Source: Lotmaria passim (taxonomy: Eukaryota; Euglenozoa; Kinetoplastea; Trypanosomatida; Trypanosomatidae). Taken from it: DNA of 64,000 bases. This document shows positions 1 through 9,938 of the stretch, piece after piece. Position 1 is the first letter of the stretch, and every line of letters begins with the position of its first letter. The notes under the pieces are model-generated. The model saw only the letters and a list, made by a program, of their open reading frames with translations. It was not told where the DNA came from and did no database searches. The translations under genes and the position numbers were made by a program. The stretch lies in the NCBI GenBank assembly GCA_037349495.1, contig CP140208.1, positions 248,001 through 312,000 of the forward strand, given 5' to 3'.

Positions 1-3000
1 CGTTATCGAGCACGTCGCCGGTGGCGTCGCTGAGCTGCTGTAGCACTTGTGCCTCCAGCGCCGCGATCTTTTCCCGGTGGGCCGCGATGGACACGACGCA
101 GCGATCGCCACGCTGCTGCAGCGACGCTCGCTCACTTCCGACGATGTCGGCCAGCAACTGCTCCGCTAGCCCCTCGCGCGTGACGGTAAAGTCGATCACC
201 GTCAGCTTCACCTGCAGCTCCGGCGTCAGCACCGGGTTCATGAGTTTTGTCGTCATGTACAGGCGGAAGCGTTCATCGTAGGTGACTTCGCGATCGCCGA
301 GCGTGACGACGCTGCGGCCTGCCACGCGGCGCACCTGATTTAGCAGAATAGGGTCGAGCGCGGCGTCCAGCGTCTCGCCGACGTCCTCCAACAGCACCGC
401 CTGTCCTTTCCGTACCGCGTTCTCAATCTGCCGCATCAAGTCGGGGCTGCTCAACTTCAGCTGCAGCAGCCCCGCTGAAGCGGAGCTGTGGCCACGACTC
501 TGCTCCAGCGTGCGCACGAACGTGTTTGCCTGCCCCTGTGGGTCAATCATGTAGCAACACTGCGTGCTGCGGTGAAGAATGGTGGCGTTCTGGATCGAGT
601 ACGTGTCACGTGGGAGGGAGTGCAGCGACCACTGTTGCACCGTCGCGTCCGGCTCCATCGCCGCCAGCGCGTACGTCGCGTCAAAGGCGATGCCGAGCGC
701 TGTGCACTGCGCACGCCACCGCGACAGCAGCGCTTCGCGGTAGTCGAGTGGGAAGGGGCCGAGGTAGCCGATGCAGCCGGCCGCAAGTGCCGCCGTGCCC
801 TCGACGCACCCGAGCTGGATCTCTAGCTTCGTCAACGCGGCTTCCCACCGCCCGCGCTCAGAGGCGAGCCCGGTGATCAGCTGATCGGCTCGCGTAAGCC
901 GGCCCTGCGCCGTTTCGATCTCGCGCTGGAAGTGGTCCGCCTTGGCCTGGGCAGCAGCGGTGGCAGTCTGCAGCTGCGCGATGCGGTCCAGCACCTGCTG
1001 CAGCGCCGCCTGCTTCGCCTCCAGCTCCGTGCGAGCCGCCGCCACCTTCGTCTCCGCCGCCGCCAACCGGGCCCGCTTCGGCGCGACCTCCTTCGCGACG
1101 AAGTAGTACCTGTACACCGCGTGTACCCACATGCACATGGAACGGCAGGGCAGCGATGTCTTCTCGATCACATCCGGCACAAACTCGGGGTCCTGAACGA
1201 AGGTGGCGAGCTTGCGGATGCAGGCAGGGGTGATGGAGTCGCGGGGGTAGTCGGTGAGGCGCGAAATGAAGTCCATCTTGCCAAGGCACACCTTCGCGTT
1301 CGCCCAGCCGTCCTTCTCACCTAGAAGCAGCAACACCGCGTTCATCGTCTTCTCGACGTTGCTCGGCGGCGTCGCGAAGGTCTTGATTTCCTGGATGTCC
1401 TTCGCGCTAAGCGTCTGAAGGGCCTGCTTCGCAGCCTCCAGGGCGGGCAGCGCCTGCTGCAGGCCCTCCTCACACTCACGGCGTATGGATTCCGCCTCCT
1501 GCATAAGCGCCTTGGCTGCTGCCTCCTCCTTCGACTGTGCCTCACGCAGCACGTCGGCGTCCTGCTGCTCCACGGCGAGGCTTCGCTTCTGCGCCGCCAC
1601 CTGCTCCGCAGCCGCGGTGAGGCCCGGCTGCATCTCACGGAGTTGCTGCTGCAACTGCGCAATCCTGACGTTGGCGTGGTCTAGCTTCTCCAGCCCGTTG
1701 CGATAGCGCTGCGCGTTTGTCTGCAGGTCATGTCGCAGCTGCTGCGCCGTCGCGTTGAAGAGAGCGAGGACGGCGAGGTAGCTGGTCGGGGTCACGTGGG
1801 TACGGCGGCGGCGCTGCTCGAAGAGATGCGTCGCCGCCTCCTTAACGGAGGCTTGCAGGTGCACCATGAGCGCGTCCAGCTTCGCCGTCGACGGCGGCTG
1901 CTGCGGGTTAGCGCTGTCCCTCAGCGTCGCCTGCGCCACCGCCAGGAGTGCCGTCTGCGGCCACTCCGAGAACCAGTCAATCGTGGTGCAGTTCACCAGC
2001 GCGGGGAACATGCGCAATCGGTCGCGGAAGACGCCGCTCATGGGCGACATGCAGAGGCACAAGTGGAAGCGCTCGCAGCACTGGGAGACGAAGTAGCCGT
2101 ACACGCTCGAACGCGAGTCCGGCCGGCCAGTGGCGACGCAGGCCTCGCTGCAGCTGCGCATAATCACTTCCATCTCCTCCAGCCCCATCATGCCCGGCAC
2201 CTCGCCGGCGTTCAGCAGGTTGTTGATATCCTCCAGCATCTCCCCACACACCAGCTGCGGGTCGGAGACGAGAAAAACTACCTCTCGGCCGTGCACACCG
2301 CAGTCTAGCAGCGCCTTTCGCACTTCGTCGCGGAAGTCGTTGATGCCGTAGTTGCGGGCGATGTGCACTGTCTGCACGTCCATGTTCATGATGAAGGCCG
2401 CAAGACGGCAGAGCGACGCGCGGCCGCTGCCGCCGACGCCAACGAGCAGCGCATGGCCGCGCGGCTGACTCACAATCCGGCACAGCCGCGAGAGATGCTG
2501 CACCGCCTCATCAAAAAACACAAGATTCATCGGTGTCGCGCTCTGCGCGTTGTACTCCGCGAGATGCTGCTGCGCCGCGGCCTGGAGATCTGTCTCCTGG
2601 TCTATGCGTTGATAGTCCCGCTTCCCGCTGCCAGTCCATGAGCCATACAGAATCGTGGGAAGCTGGCGCGCCAGATCGGCCACCACCGTCGTCGTCGCTG
2701 CCGCGGCGTCGGAGTCGGCGTCCACGTTGGGCTCCAGGCAGTCGTGGAAGTGCGCCGCGACGACCTCGGCGCAGCACCGCCACCACCACCCGCGGTCGGC
2801 GTCGTCGACGAGGCGGTCGTGGAAGACGCGCGATGCCTCATGGCTCCACAGCTGCATCAGTGCCACCGGCGTGGAGCAGTGGGCCGGCTTCACTTGCAGA
2901 ATGCCTTGGAACACCTTGCTCACGTCGCGCAGATTGAAAGTGCAGTGCGTCTTATCCGGCGTCGGCAGACACTCCACCGCGATGCGGCGGTAGGCCTCGA

Positions 3001-6000
3001 GCGTGCTGTCCACGGCCGCGTCCACCGCGTCGCACACCGCCGCTGCGAAGCCGTGCGTGCGGAAGAAGCCGCCGAGGATGGCCGAGAAGATGGATTTCAT
3101 GGAGGACGGCGTCAGATGTGGAGCGCAGAAGCACAGCAGCTTCGACGTAAACCGCGATGTCATTTCGTTCTTGCCGCCGCCCGGCTCGCCACAGCACGCA
3201 ATCAGCACTGTCTGCACCACCGCCTTGAAGAAGAGCTTCTTGCGGTCGTAGAATCCGCCCTGGGTGATCATCTGCCGCAGCAGCTCGATCGGCGGCGCCG
3301 CGCCGTACTCCTCCAGCTGTGGCACGTTGCAGTCGTCAATCACGGCGATCACCGTCTGCTTGCCTGGCGGCGCGCCAAACTCGCGGTCGCCCTTGCGCCG
3401 CGCTAGCTTCATCTCGATGGTGCTCTGCAGCGCGTGAGCCGACGTCTGGGCGGAGAGGGTGAAGCGGAACGCCGCCGTCGCGCTCGCCGCCTCCTCGGTG
3501 TGCAGTACTTGCAGGAGGTAGCTGTTCACGGTGGAGGACTTGCCGGTGCCGGTGAGGCCGTTCAGCAGCAGGTGGTGCCGCGTGGTTGTCGCGCTCTTCA
3601 GCAGGTACTGTAGCGCAACTGTCTGCTCCGTCGGGACGAGGAGGTCGAAGTAGGGCGCGGCTGCGTTGTACTGGAACGGCGGCACCATCTCGCCCCAGCG
3701 CCGCCAGTCGCCGGCGTCCAAGTCGACGGCGTAGTCAAAGACGCCGCGCTGCTCCGTCTCGGCGCTGGCGGGGAAGTAGAGGGACGCCTGCCGCACCAGG
3801 GGCAGCATCGCCGACGCGAAGCGGGCGCGAGTGGCCTCCGTCAAGTTGCCGCCTACGCCCCACGCGCAGCTCTGTACAAAGAGCGCGTCGAAGAGGGAGT
3901 CGCCGAGCAGCAACACCGATGTGCGGGCGGCGAGAGAGCTGCGACGACGCGAGTAGCGCCGCGCCGCTGTGGAGGTGTCGGTGGCACCTGCTGCCCCCGA
4001 CAGCGAGCCGCGGGGGCCGCGTGCCCTCATCACGGACGACGCGGCCACCGCCTCCTCCTCCTCCTCCTGCTGCTCCTGCCGGTCCTCTGCGATCATCACG
4101 CACAGCTGCTGCACGCCGGCCTTAAGGAGGTAGAAGAGGTTGAGACCGAGCTGCACGTTGCTGGTGCCGATGTACTCCTTGCACTCCTCACGAACGACGC
4201 GAAACAGCGCAGGGAGGGTGGTTTGGCAGAGCTGCATGAAACGGTCGTGGCGCCAGCGGCTGCCCAGTTCGGCCGCTGCAGCTTGTGAGCGACTTCGCAG
4301 CACCGGCGTCCACCCGTCGTCGACGCACTCCTCGTCAACGTACACCATGCCGCAGCGCGACACGGTGGCCGGTGACGCCACGCGCAGGTCCTGCACCTCG
4401 AACAGGAGCGAGATGGTGTCAGGAATGCGGATGCGTTCGCCATTCACGAGGCACAGCATCTTGCTGTCGTCCAGGACGGTGTTGAGGTTTTCCACCCAAG
4501 CGGCATCAACGGGGCCGTCGAAGACAACCCAGTGACGCGTCGCAACCCTCACGTCCTTCTCCGCCGCGCCCGCCTTCACGAGCTCGCGCACGATAGACGA
4601 GAAAACGCCGTCCTGCCACTCGCGCGTGAGGGGGTTGACGTCGCCGTACAACTCCGTCATGGAAACCGCCTTCGGGTTGAGCTCGATCGAGCGCGTTGCA
4701 GTGAAGTATGGCTGGCAGCGCGCATCAAGGCAACGCAGGGCGGCCACGGTGCTCGACTGCGGCTGCGGATCGGCGCGCGCGCTACTGCTGGCCCCTGAGC
4801 GAGGCGTGCTGTGGCGACTCGCTGCGCCGGCGCTCCCAGCGCGAGCGTCGCCGTGGCTGTTGGCCGCTGTCTGTTTGTCCGTCGTCCGGTCGAGGAGCGC
4901 GCCGAGTCGGGCCAGGACAGCGGCGAGCGTGTTGCGCACCGTGGTCTTGCCCGTCATGGCGCGGCCCACCAGCATCAGGCCATGACGGGTCATGAGCGTG
5001 TCGAAGAGCTGCTGGATCTTGAAGAGCAAACCCTCCGTCGCCTGCAGCTGTAGCGGGGTGGACATGGCACACGCGTGGCACTGTACCGGCTGCGCGGCAA
5101 GCACGCGCACCGCCTCCCCGCGGACCAGCTCACCCACCGGCGCTGCCGCCACCTGCGTAAAAGCAGGGAAGAAGTCGTGCAGGAGGGCCAAGAAGAGATG
5201 GCGGTCGTCGGCGAGGAACTTTGGCAGGTTCGCTTCGCGGATGGCGCGCACGAGCAGCAGCTCCTCCTCGGCGTCCGGGTCGGCGCGCTTCAGTCGGCCC
5301 GCAAGAACCAAGATAGACTTGACGGCGCGCATGCCAAAGTCGTAGTGGTCCTGCTTCGACAGCTGCTGCGACGCGAGCGAGTACAGGCGAATCATCTTGG
5401 CAGCCAACACCTGTGCCTTGCTGTAGCCCTCGGCGTAGAACATGATCTCCGCGATGAGCGCGTAGTTAGGGATCATCATGCACACGGGACGGAAGAGTGC
5501 CTTCAGGTTGTCGGGCAGCTCCGTGCGTCCGGCGTAGCCGGGGTTCATCGTGACGAAGACGCCAAAGTTGGGGTGCAGCTTGATGCGGTGGCCCTCGAAG
5601 TCGATGGATGTCTGCTTCTGCGTGATGGCGGTGGTGATGTCGAGCATCTGCTGTGCAATGACGGAGAGCACCTCGAGATCGATGCGGTTGAACTCGTCGA
5701 AACAGGCCCACGCGCCGGCCTGCGCCAGACCGGCAAACATCTGGCTCATCATGCGGTAGTCCAGGCCGTCAGAACAGTTGAAAACCACGACGGTGCGAGC
5801 CAGGGCCTTGCCCAGGTCCTTCACCGACTCTGTCTTGCCTGTCCCGGCAGGTCCTTGTGGGGCGGCGCCTTTTTGCATGTGCAGCGCCGCTGTGCAGGTA
5901 AGAAAGGCGCGTTCGGTGAGGGGCGTGATGACGAGCCGTGCCTGGTTGCCGAGGTACTCGTAGCCGTATGGCAGCTCCGCGGCGCCGTGGCGCACAACGC

Positions 6001-9000
6001 AGTCCGCGTTGCTGTTGCCGCCGCTGGCGCTCGCCCCTGCGGGAGTGCCGCTGTAGTAAAACCGTAGTTGCTTCTGCCACCCAAAATCGAGCACCGAGCT
6101 GCACACATGCGATGTCGGCTGCTGTGCATGCACCTCACAGCCCGCGCAGGCCAGCTCCGCGCAGACGTCGCGGCAGTGGACGCCCACCACGATGAGGTTG
6201 CAGACAACGGTGCGCTGCAACGCGGTGAGAGGACGCTTCACGAGCTCGACCGTCTCAAGCAGCTGCGCACTGAAGCGCGCCTGGTATTGCATCCAAGCAG
6301 AGGCAGACCCGTCTCCGGTGCCTGCAATGACGCCTTCGACGTCGCTGGTCCAGACAATTTGATCCACCGTGGTCACGCACTGCGCCGGGTGGTCGAAAAC
6401 CCACGTCGTTCGCTTCGCCGGCGAGTAGGTGCGAAGGCAGAGTGCGAGTCGGTCGGCCAACGTCGTCCGCATCGCCTGCTCCACGTCGTTCAGCCAGCTC
6501 TCTACGTTGCCTATGACCTTCACAGGATTCGTAAAAGCCACCTCCTCGCCTTCAGAGCTTCGCATCGCAACGATGGTCTTTGCATCGGCGAAGACCAGGG
6601 ACTTGATGTTGTCGAAACACTTCTGCAGGTGCGGCTGGACAGCGAGGGGGTTGCGCGAGTCTGACAAGATTGAGAGGAGCTCGTCGTTCGAGAGGAAGTA
6701 GAAACGCGGAAAGGCGACGCGCTTTGTTTCGAGATAATCGTCGATCTTCTTCTGAATGCACTCCAACTGGTGCGTGCACTTTTGCAGCTTCTTCAACGTC
6801 CTGCCGTCGGCGTCCAAGCACAGCGGCGCCATGCGTGGGTCCTCGACGCACCTGCGCATGAGGGAGCCGAAAAAGCGATCTGCCGAGGTGAAAAGAAGCG
6901 ACTCGTCCGGCAGCTGCCGCTTGATGTCGTCGCTTGTGAAGATGAACTCGAGATACACCCACGCTTTCTGCGCGCAGACCCATTCCGCAAGGACGGAATG
7001 GATCAAATTGAGCTTTGCCTCCCACTCCACCAGCTTCGGCTGCACAGTGGCAACGTACTTAGAGCTGAGACACGTCTGCACCGTAATCTGCTGCTCCTCC
7101 AGGGTTTCAAGCGTTTCGTCAATGGCGTCCACGACAAATGCGTTCGACCTCCCCGCGTACGGCACCACCGTGAACGCGTGACTTGCCCAGTACTCCTCGA
7201 GTTTCGCCAGCTGGCGATCCAGCTCGTACACCCCGACGGCTCTTGAGACGACCGCACGAAGCATGGCAGCGTTTTCTTCGTTCATCAGGCCTGTTCGCTC
7301 CAATGCCCGAAGGGTGCGCCTGGCCGGTGGCAGTGGCGGTATTGAGGCACCCTTAAACAGCTCGGCCCAATGCTCCTCCGTCAACGCTGGGTTACAGAGC
7401 TCCACATACGTGGGCAACTTCGCCTTTTCGACTGCCAGAAACTCCACGAGGCGCTCCGCCGTGGTGCCGGGAGTACTGCGTTGAGCTTTGAACGCGCGTT
7501 GGAAGAGCGAAACGATGCTGTTCTCCAAGTCCTGCCCATTCAGGCTCTCGACTGCCTTCGAGTCCAGCAGATTCCGCAGCTGCGCCGCTTCCCTGTGAAT
7601 GTTCCACAGCTCTACGTAGTTGCGCAGGTCGTCCTCAGCGACCGCGATTTCGGACCAATCGAACGGCTCCACGTCCAGTATCAGCGCGAAGGAGTCAAGC
7701 TGCTTGGCATCGCGGCGCATCACGGAGAGCATGCTATGGACGTCCTCCAACTTTTCAAGCGCGGGTGAGTCGACCTCGTTTGCGCTCTCGTCCGAGTATG
7801 TGCTAGCGAGGCGCCGCTCGGTAATGTGCAACGTGTTGATAGCGGCATTATACTCTTCGTGCAGCAGGTCTTTGACTCGACCGAAGTTTGCGGCGTGAAA
7901 GTCCTGTGCAGCTTTAGCAGAGTCCTGAAAGGGATCGCGAAGACTCGCTACCAAATCCGGCTCTTCTGCTGGCGGAGGCAGGCTTGCCTTCTCTCTCAAC
8001 TCAGCTTGCAACCGGTAAAAGCTCTGCAAATCGGCCACATGATTGGCAAACGCGTCGTACACTGCCCCAGACTCCTGTAGATTCAGATACCATTTGACGA
8101 ATGGCTCCACTTTGAGAGCCGGAAGACGCAGTTTTGCGACCCAGGTGCTGGATGTTGCCTTGAGTGTGCCGTAATTCGACTGGATCACTTGCTGGACCAA
8201 CTCGTCGATTGTGCTCAAAACCATTTTCAGCTCCGTGGTGAGTTTGTGCAGCATATCGCCGCAGCTTACAGTAACAGTGCCAAAAGATCGAGTCGTGAGT
8301 TTCTCGAGCTCCATCTGCGACTTGAAAGTCCTCGTCGCGTAACTGCGTATTTCTTGCTCCGTGAGTTTCTCGAACACCGGTTCGCCGGACAATAGAATGT
8401 GCTGCCAGCGGCACGCGACATCGCGCCAGTCATTGAGAAAAGTCGACACCATCGTGAGGCTCTCGTATGAGTTGAGTTTGCTCTTCGCATCGTCGTAATC
8501 TGCCTCGATTCGGCGCAGAGCATTCTCTCTATACACGCCGATCAGCTCGTCGCTGAAAAGCGCGCGTCGAACAGTGATGGCGTCGCCTCTGGGAATAGAA
8601 GAACATAGATGCTCGTCGTCAGCGCACGTAGGGGTATTTGCCAGCGAGTTCAGCGCACCGCTCAGTACAGCGCTCACTGCCTCTAGCAGAGAGTCTTTTT
8701 CCGGTGCCAATGTGAGCTGCCTGTCGCCGCCGATAAAACACTCCACGCGGAAGTTCCATAGAGTGCACAGTCTTCGTTTACGGAGATTTACCTCCAGATC
8801 GCAGAATGTGGTACACGCCTGCTGAAAAACTGCCTCCAGCTGCAAATGATGCGCCAGTCGAATCAAAGCGGGTATATTTTCATAATTCACAACGAGCCGT
8901 TTTTGCTCCATTTGGAACTGTCGCAACATCTTGGCCGTAACTTCTTTGTTGACGCTTCCGGTAGTTTCGGGTAATTTTTGCACGAGTTTAAGTCCATTGA

Positions 9001-9706
9001 CTAGCACCGTTGCGGCTTCGCTACGTCTTGCAACAATTGCTAGAATTCCCTGCGAATTGTCTGCCATGTACCGCGCAAGCTTTTTCCCATATATTTCCTG
9101 ATTTGCGGAGAATTCATCGATAGAGTAGCCTATTGCCTGCGGTTTGTCCGCAGCTGTCTGGACCGACGAGACTTTTATGCAAGCCTTTCCTTCTGCGTGG
9201 CACTGCAGCTCAGCGACTCTGGCGCGTACCTCCATAATGTCACTCTGGAAAGCTGTGGTGCACAGCAACAATCGCTTAGCCAGAAGAGCACGATTTCGCT
9301 GAACTTTGACTCGCCGTACGGCACTCAGCAAGCGAAGCAGAGTTTTGTGGCGGAGGTAGCAGCGAAAAAAGTTAATTTTACATATTTCAGCAAAGCACTT
9401 TGCCTCACGGACCCATTCTTGCACCGTTGCGACACACTCGTACTCAGCCTCGCGGCGATTGACACGGACGATGTAGTCTTTCGTAACAACAAAGTAATTC
9501 TGCGGCCTGTTATCACGGCAGACGGTTCGAATGTTGTATGGGTCGAACTTGAGTCCAGAATCAACTCGTCCAAAGAACAAGTGACTAATTTGTGAGAAGG
9601 CGATGCCCTGGTGTCTCGCATTTTCTACTGTAGCGAAAAAAACTTGCGCGTCCTCCACCGTATTAAGAGGAAGCTCTTTGAGCTCCTGAACAATTCTAGA
9701 CGTCAT
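1..9706 (-). CDS. Axonemal inner-arm dynein heavy chain, 5' part (continues beyond left edge)
   Basis: ATP-driven microtubule motor of the flagellar axoneme. ATG at 9706-9704 reads MTSRIVQELKEL and the frame stays open to base 1 (3235 residues). The order is N-terminal tail and linker, then AAA1 with P-loop GPAGTGKTES at residue 1285 and Walker B FDEFNRID soon after, AAA2 with GRAMTGKTT near 1581, AAA3 with GLTGTGKSS near 2050, AAA4 with GVGGSGRAS near 2423 (Arg in place of Lys is usual there), an antiparallel coiled-coil stalk with microtubule-binding tip, and the start of AAA5. The rest of AAA5, AAA6 and the C-terminal domain, perhaps 900-1000 residues, lie outside. AAA1 begins at about residue 1285, which fits the short-tailed single-headed inner-arm class (DNAH3/7/12-like) rather than outer-arm chains; this subclass is inference. 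Two Ser/Ala/Glu-rich inserts lie in AAA2-AAA3. The first kilobases of the gene use AT-richer codons than the rest. It is head-to-head with the COQ9-like gene. Confidence 0.95.
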   Translation of the reverse strand, partial: MTSRIVQELKELPLNTVEDAQVFFATVENARHQGIAFSQISHLFFGRVDSGLKFDPYNIRTVCRDNRPQNYFVVTKDYIVRVNRREAEYECVATVQEWVREAKCFAEICKINFFRCYLRHKTLLRLLSAVRRVKVQRNRALLAKRLLLCTTAFQSDIMEVRARVAELQCHAEGKACIKVSSVQTAADKPQAIGYSIDEFSANQEIYGKKLARYMADNSQGILAIVARRSEAATVLVNGLKLVQKLPETTGSVNKEVTAKMLRQFQMEQKRLVVNYENIPALIRLAHHLQLEAVFQQACTTFCDLEVNLRKRRLCTLWNFRVECFIGGDRQLTLAPEKDSLLEAVSAVLSGALNSLANTPTCADDEHLCSSIPRGDAITVRRALFSDELIGVYRENALRRIEADYDDAKSKLNSYESLTMVSTFLNDWRDVACRWQHILLSGEPVFEKLTEQEIRSYATRTFKSQMELEKLTTRSFGTVTVSCGDMLHKLTTELKMVLSTIDELVQQVIQSNYGTLKATSSTWVAKLRLPALKVEPFVKWYLNLQESGAVYDAFANHVADLQSFYRLQAELREKASLPPPAEEPDLVASLRDPFQDSAKAAQDFHAANFGRVKDLLHEEYNAAINTLHITERRLASTYSDESANEVDSPALEKLEDVHSMLSVMRRDAKQLDSFALILDVEPFDWSEIAVAEDDLRNYVELWNIHREAAQLRNLLDSKAVESLNGQDLENSIVSLFQRAFKAQRSTPGTTAERLVEFLAVEKAKLPTYVELCNPALTEEHWAELFKGASIPPLPPARRTLRALERTGLMNEENAAMLRAVVSRAVGVYELDRQLAKLEEYWASHAFTVVPYAGRSNAFVVDAIDETLETLEEQQITVQTCLSSKYVATVQPKLVEWEAKLNLIHSVLAEWVCAQKAWVYLEFIFTSDDIKRQLPDESLLFTSADRFFGSLMRRCVEDPRMAPLCLDADGRTLKKLQKCTHQLECIQKKIDDYLETKRVAFPRFYFLSNDELLSILSDSRNPLAVQPHLQKCFDNIKSLVFADAKTIVAMRSSEGEEVAFTNPVKVIGNVESWLNDVEQAMRTTLADRLALCLRTYSPAKRTTWVFDHPAQCVTTVDQIVWTSDVEGVIAGTGDGSASAWMQYQARFSAQLLETVELVKRPLTALQRTVVCNLIVVGVHCRDVCAELACAGCEVHAQQPTSHVCSSVLDFGWQKQLRFYYSGTPAGASASGGNSNADCVVRHGAAELPYGYEYLGNQARLVITPLTERAFLTCTAALHMQKGAAPQGPAGTGKTESVKDLGKALARTVVVFNCSDGLDYRMMSQMFAGLAQAGAWACFDEFNRIDLEVLSVIAQQMLDITTAITQKQTSIDFEGHRIKLHPNFGVFVTMNPGYAGRTELPDNLKALFRPVCMMIPNYALIAEIMFYAEGYSKAQVLAAKMIRLYSLASQQLSKQDHYDFGMRAVKSILVLAGRLKRADPDAEEELLLVRAIREANLPKFLADDRHLFLALLHDFFPAFTQVAAAPVGELVRGEAVRVLAAQPVQCHACAMSTPLQLQATEGLLFKIQQLFDTLMTRHGLMLVGRAMTGKTTVRNTLAAVLARLGALLDRTTDKQTAANSHGDARAGSAGAASRHSTPRSGASSSARADPQPQSSTVAALRCLDARCQPYFTATRSIELNPKAVSMTELYGDVNPLTREWQDGVFSSIVRELVKAGAAEKDVRVATRHWVVFDGPVDAAWVENLNTVLDDSKMLCLVNGERIRIPDTISLLFEVQDLRVASPATVSRCGMVYVDEECVDDGWTPVLRSRSQAAAAELGSRWRHDRFMQLCQTTLPALFRVVREECKEYIGTSNVQLGLNLFYLLKAGVQQLCVMIAEDRQEQQEEEEEAVAASSVMRARGPRGSLSGAAGATDTSTAARRYSRRRSSLAARTSVLLLGDSLFDALFVQSCAWGVGGNLTEATRARFASAMLPLVRQASLYFPASAETEQRGVFDYAVDLDAGDWRRWGEMVPPFQYNAAAPYFDLLVPTEQTVALQYLLKSATTTRHHLLLNGLTGTGKSSTVNSYLLQVLHTEEAASATAAFRFTLSAQTSAHALQSTIEMKLARRKGDREFGAPPGKQTVIAVIDDCNVPQLEEYGAAPPIELLRQMITQGGFYDRKKLFFKAVVQTVLIACCGEPGGGKNEMTSRFTSKLLCFCAPHLTPSSMKSIFSAILGGFFRTHGFAAAVCDAVDAAVDSTLEAYRRIAVECLPTPDKTHCTFNLRDVSKVFQGILQVKPAHCSTPVALMQLWSHEASRVFHDRLVDDADRGWWWRCCAEVVAAHFHDCLEPNVDADSDAAAATTTVVADLARQLPTILYGSWTGSGKRDYQRIDQETDLQAAAQQHLAEYNAQSATPMNLVFFDEAVQHLSRLCRIVSQPRGHALLVGVGGSGRASLCRLAAFIMNMDVQTVHIARNYGINDFRDEVRKALLDCGVHGREVVFLVSDPQLVCGEMLEDINNLLNAGEVPGMMGLEEMEVIMRSCSEACVATGRPDSRSSVYGYFVSQCCERFHLCLCMSPMSGVFRDRLRMFPALVNCTTIDWFSEWPQTALLAVAQATLRDSANPQQPPSTAKLDALMVHLQASVKEAATHLFEQRRRRTHVTPTSYLAVLALFNATAQQLRHDLQTNAQRYRNGLEKLDHANVRIAQLQQQLREMQPGLTAAAEQVAAQKRSLAVEQQDADVLREAQSKEEAAAKALMQEAESIRRECEEGLQQALPALEAAKQALQTLSAKDIQEIKTFATPPSNVEKTMNAVLLLLGEKDGWANAKVCLGKMDFISRLTDYPRDSITPACIRKLATFVQDPEFVPDVIEKTSLPCRSMCMWVHAVYRYYFVAKEVAPKRARLAAAETKVAAARTELEAKQAALQQVLDRIAQLQTATAAAQAKADHFQREIETAQGRLTRADQLITGLASERGRWEAALTKLEIQLGCVEGTAALAAGCIGYLGPFPLDYREALLSRWRAQCTALGIAFDATYALAAMEPDATVQQWSLHSLPRDTYSIQNATILHRSTQCCYMIDPQGQANTFVRTLEQSRGHSSASAGLLQLKLSSPDLMRQIENAVRKGQAVLLEDVGETLDAALDPILLNQVRRVAGRSVVTLGDREVTYDERFRLYMTTKLMNPVLTPELQVKLTVIDFTVTREGLAEQLLADIVGSERASLQQRGDRCVVSIAAHREKIAALEAQVLQQLSDATGDVLDN

Positions 9707-9913
9707 TCTAAATGTACCAGTTCTAATTAATCAAAACCTTCTTTTTTTTTTTTTCTCTCTCTCTCTCTGGTCTTCTTTTTTTTTTTTTCTTTCAATAGCT
9801 GCAATTGTATCAATGCACATTTTTTTATTTTCAATGTTAATTAGGCAGAAAGGAAAAAAGGGACGACGAAGAAAAGCATGACGGACAGGAGAAAGCTGAC
9901 AGACAGAAGGCAA

Positions 9914-9938
9914 CTGTAAATCAGGAAAAAAAGAAGAG
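9914..9938 (-). promoter_or_regulatory. Candidate trans-splice acceptor for the dynein gene
   Basis: Read on the minus strand, a C/T-rich stretch runs into TTTACAG, with the AG at 9915-9914. It would give a 5' leader of about 207 nt before the dynein ATG. This is the best pyrimidine-tract plus AG pair I see near the start; no transcript data support it. Confidence 0.45.

Noticed and set aside
4939-4970. AAA2 P-loop GRAMTGKTT as a degenerate, inactive site
   Set aside because: It still satisfies G-x4-G-K-T; variation in the middle residues is common in AAA2, so no loss of binding can be claimed.
532-8414. Many open frames on the plus strand and in other minus frames across the dynein gene, some over 300 residues
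   Set aside because: They are shadows caused by GC-rich codon use; the dynein reading frame carries all P-loops and stays open across the whole stretch.
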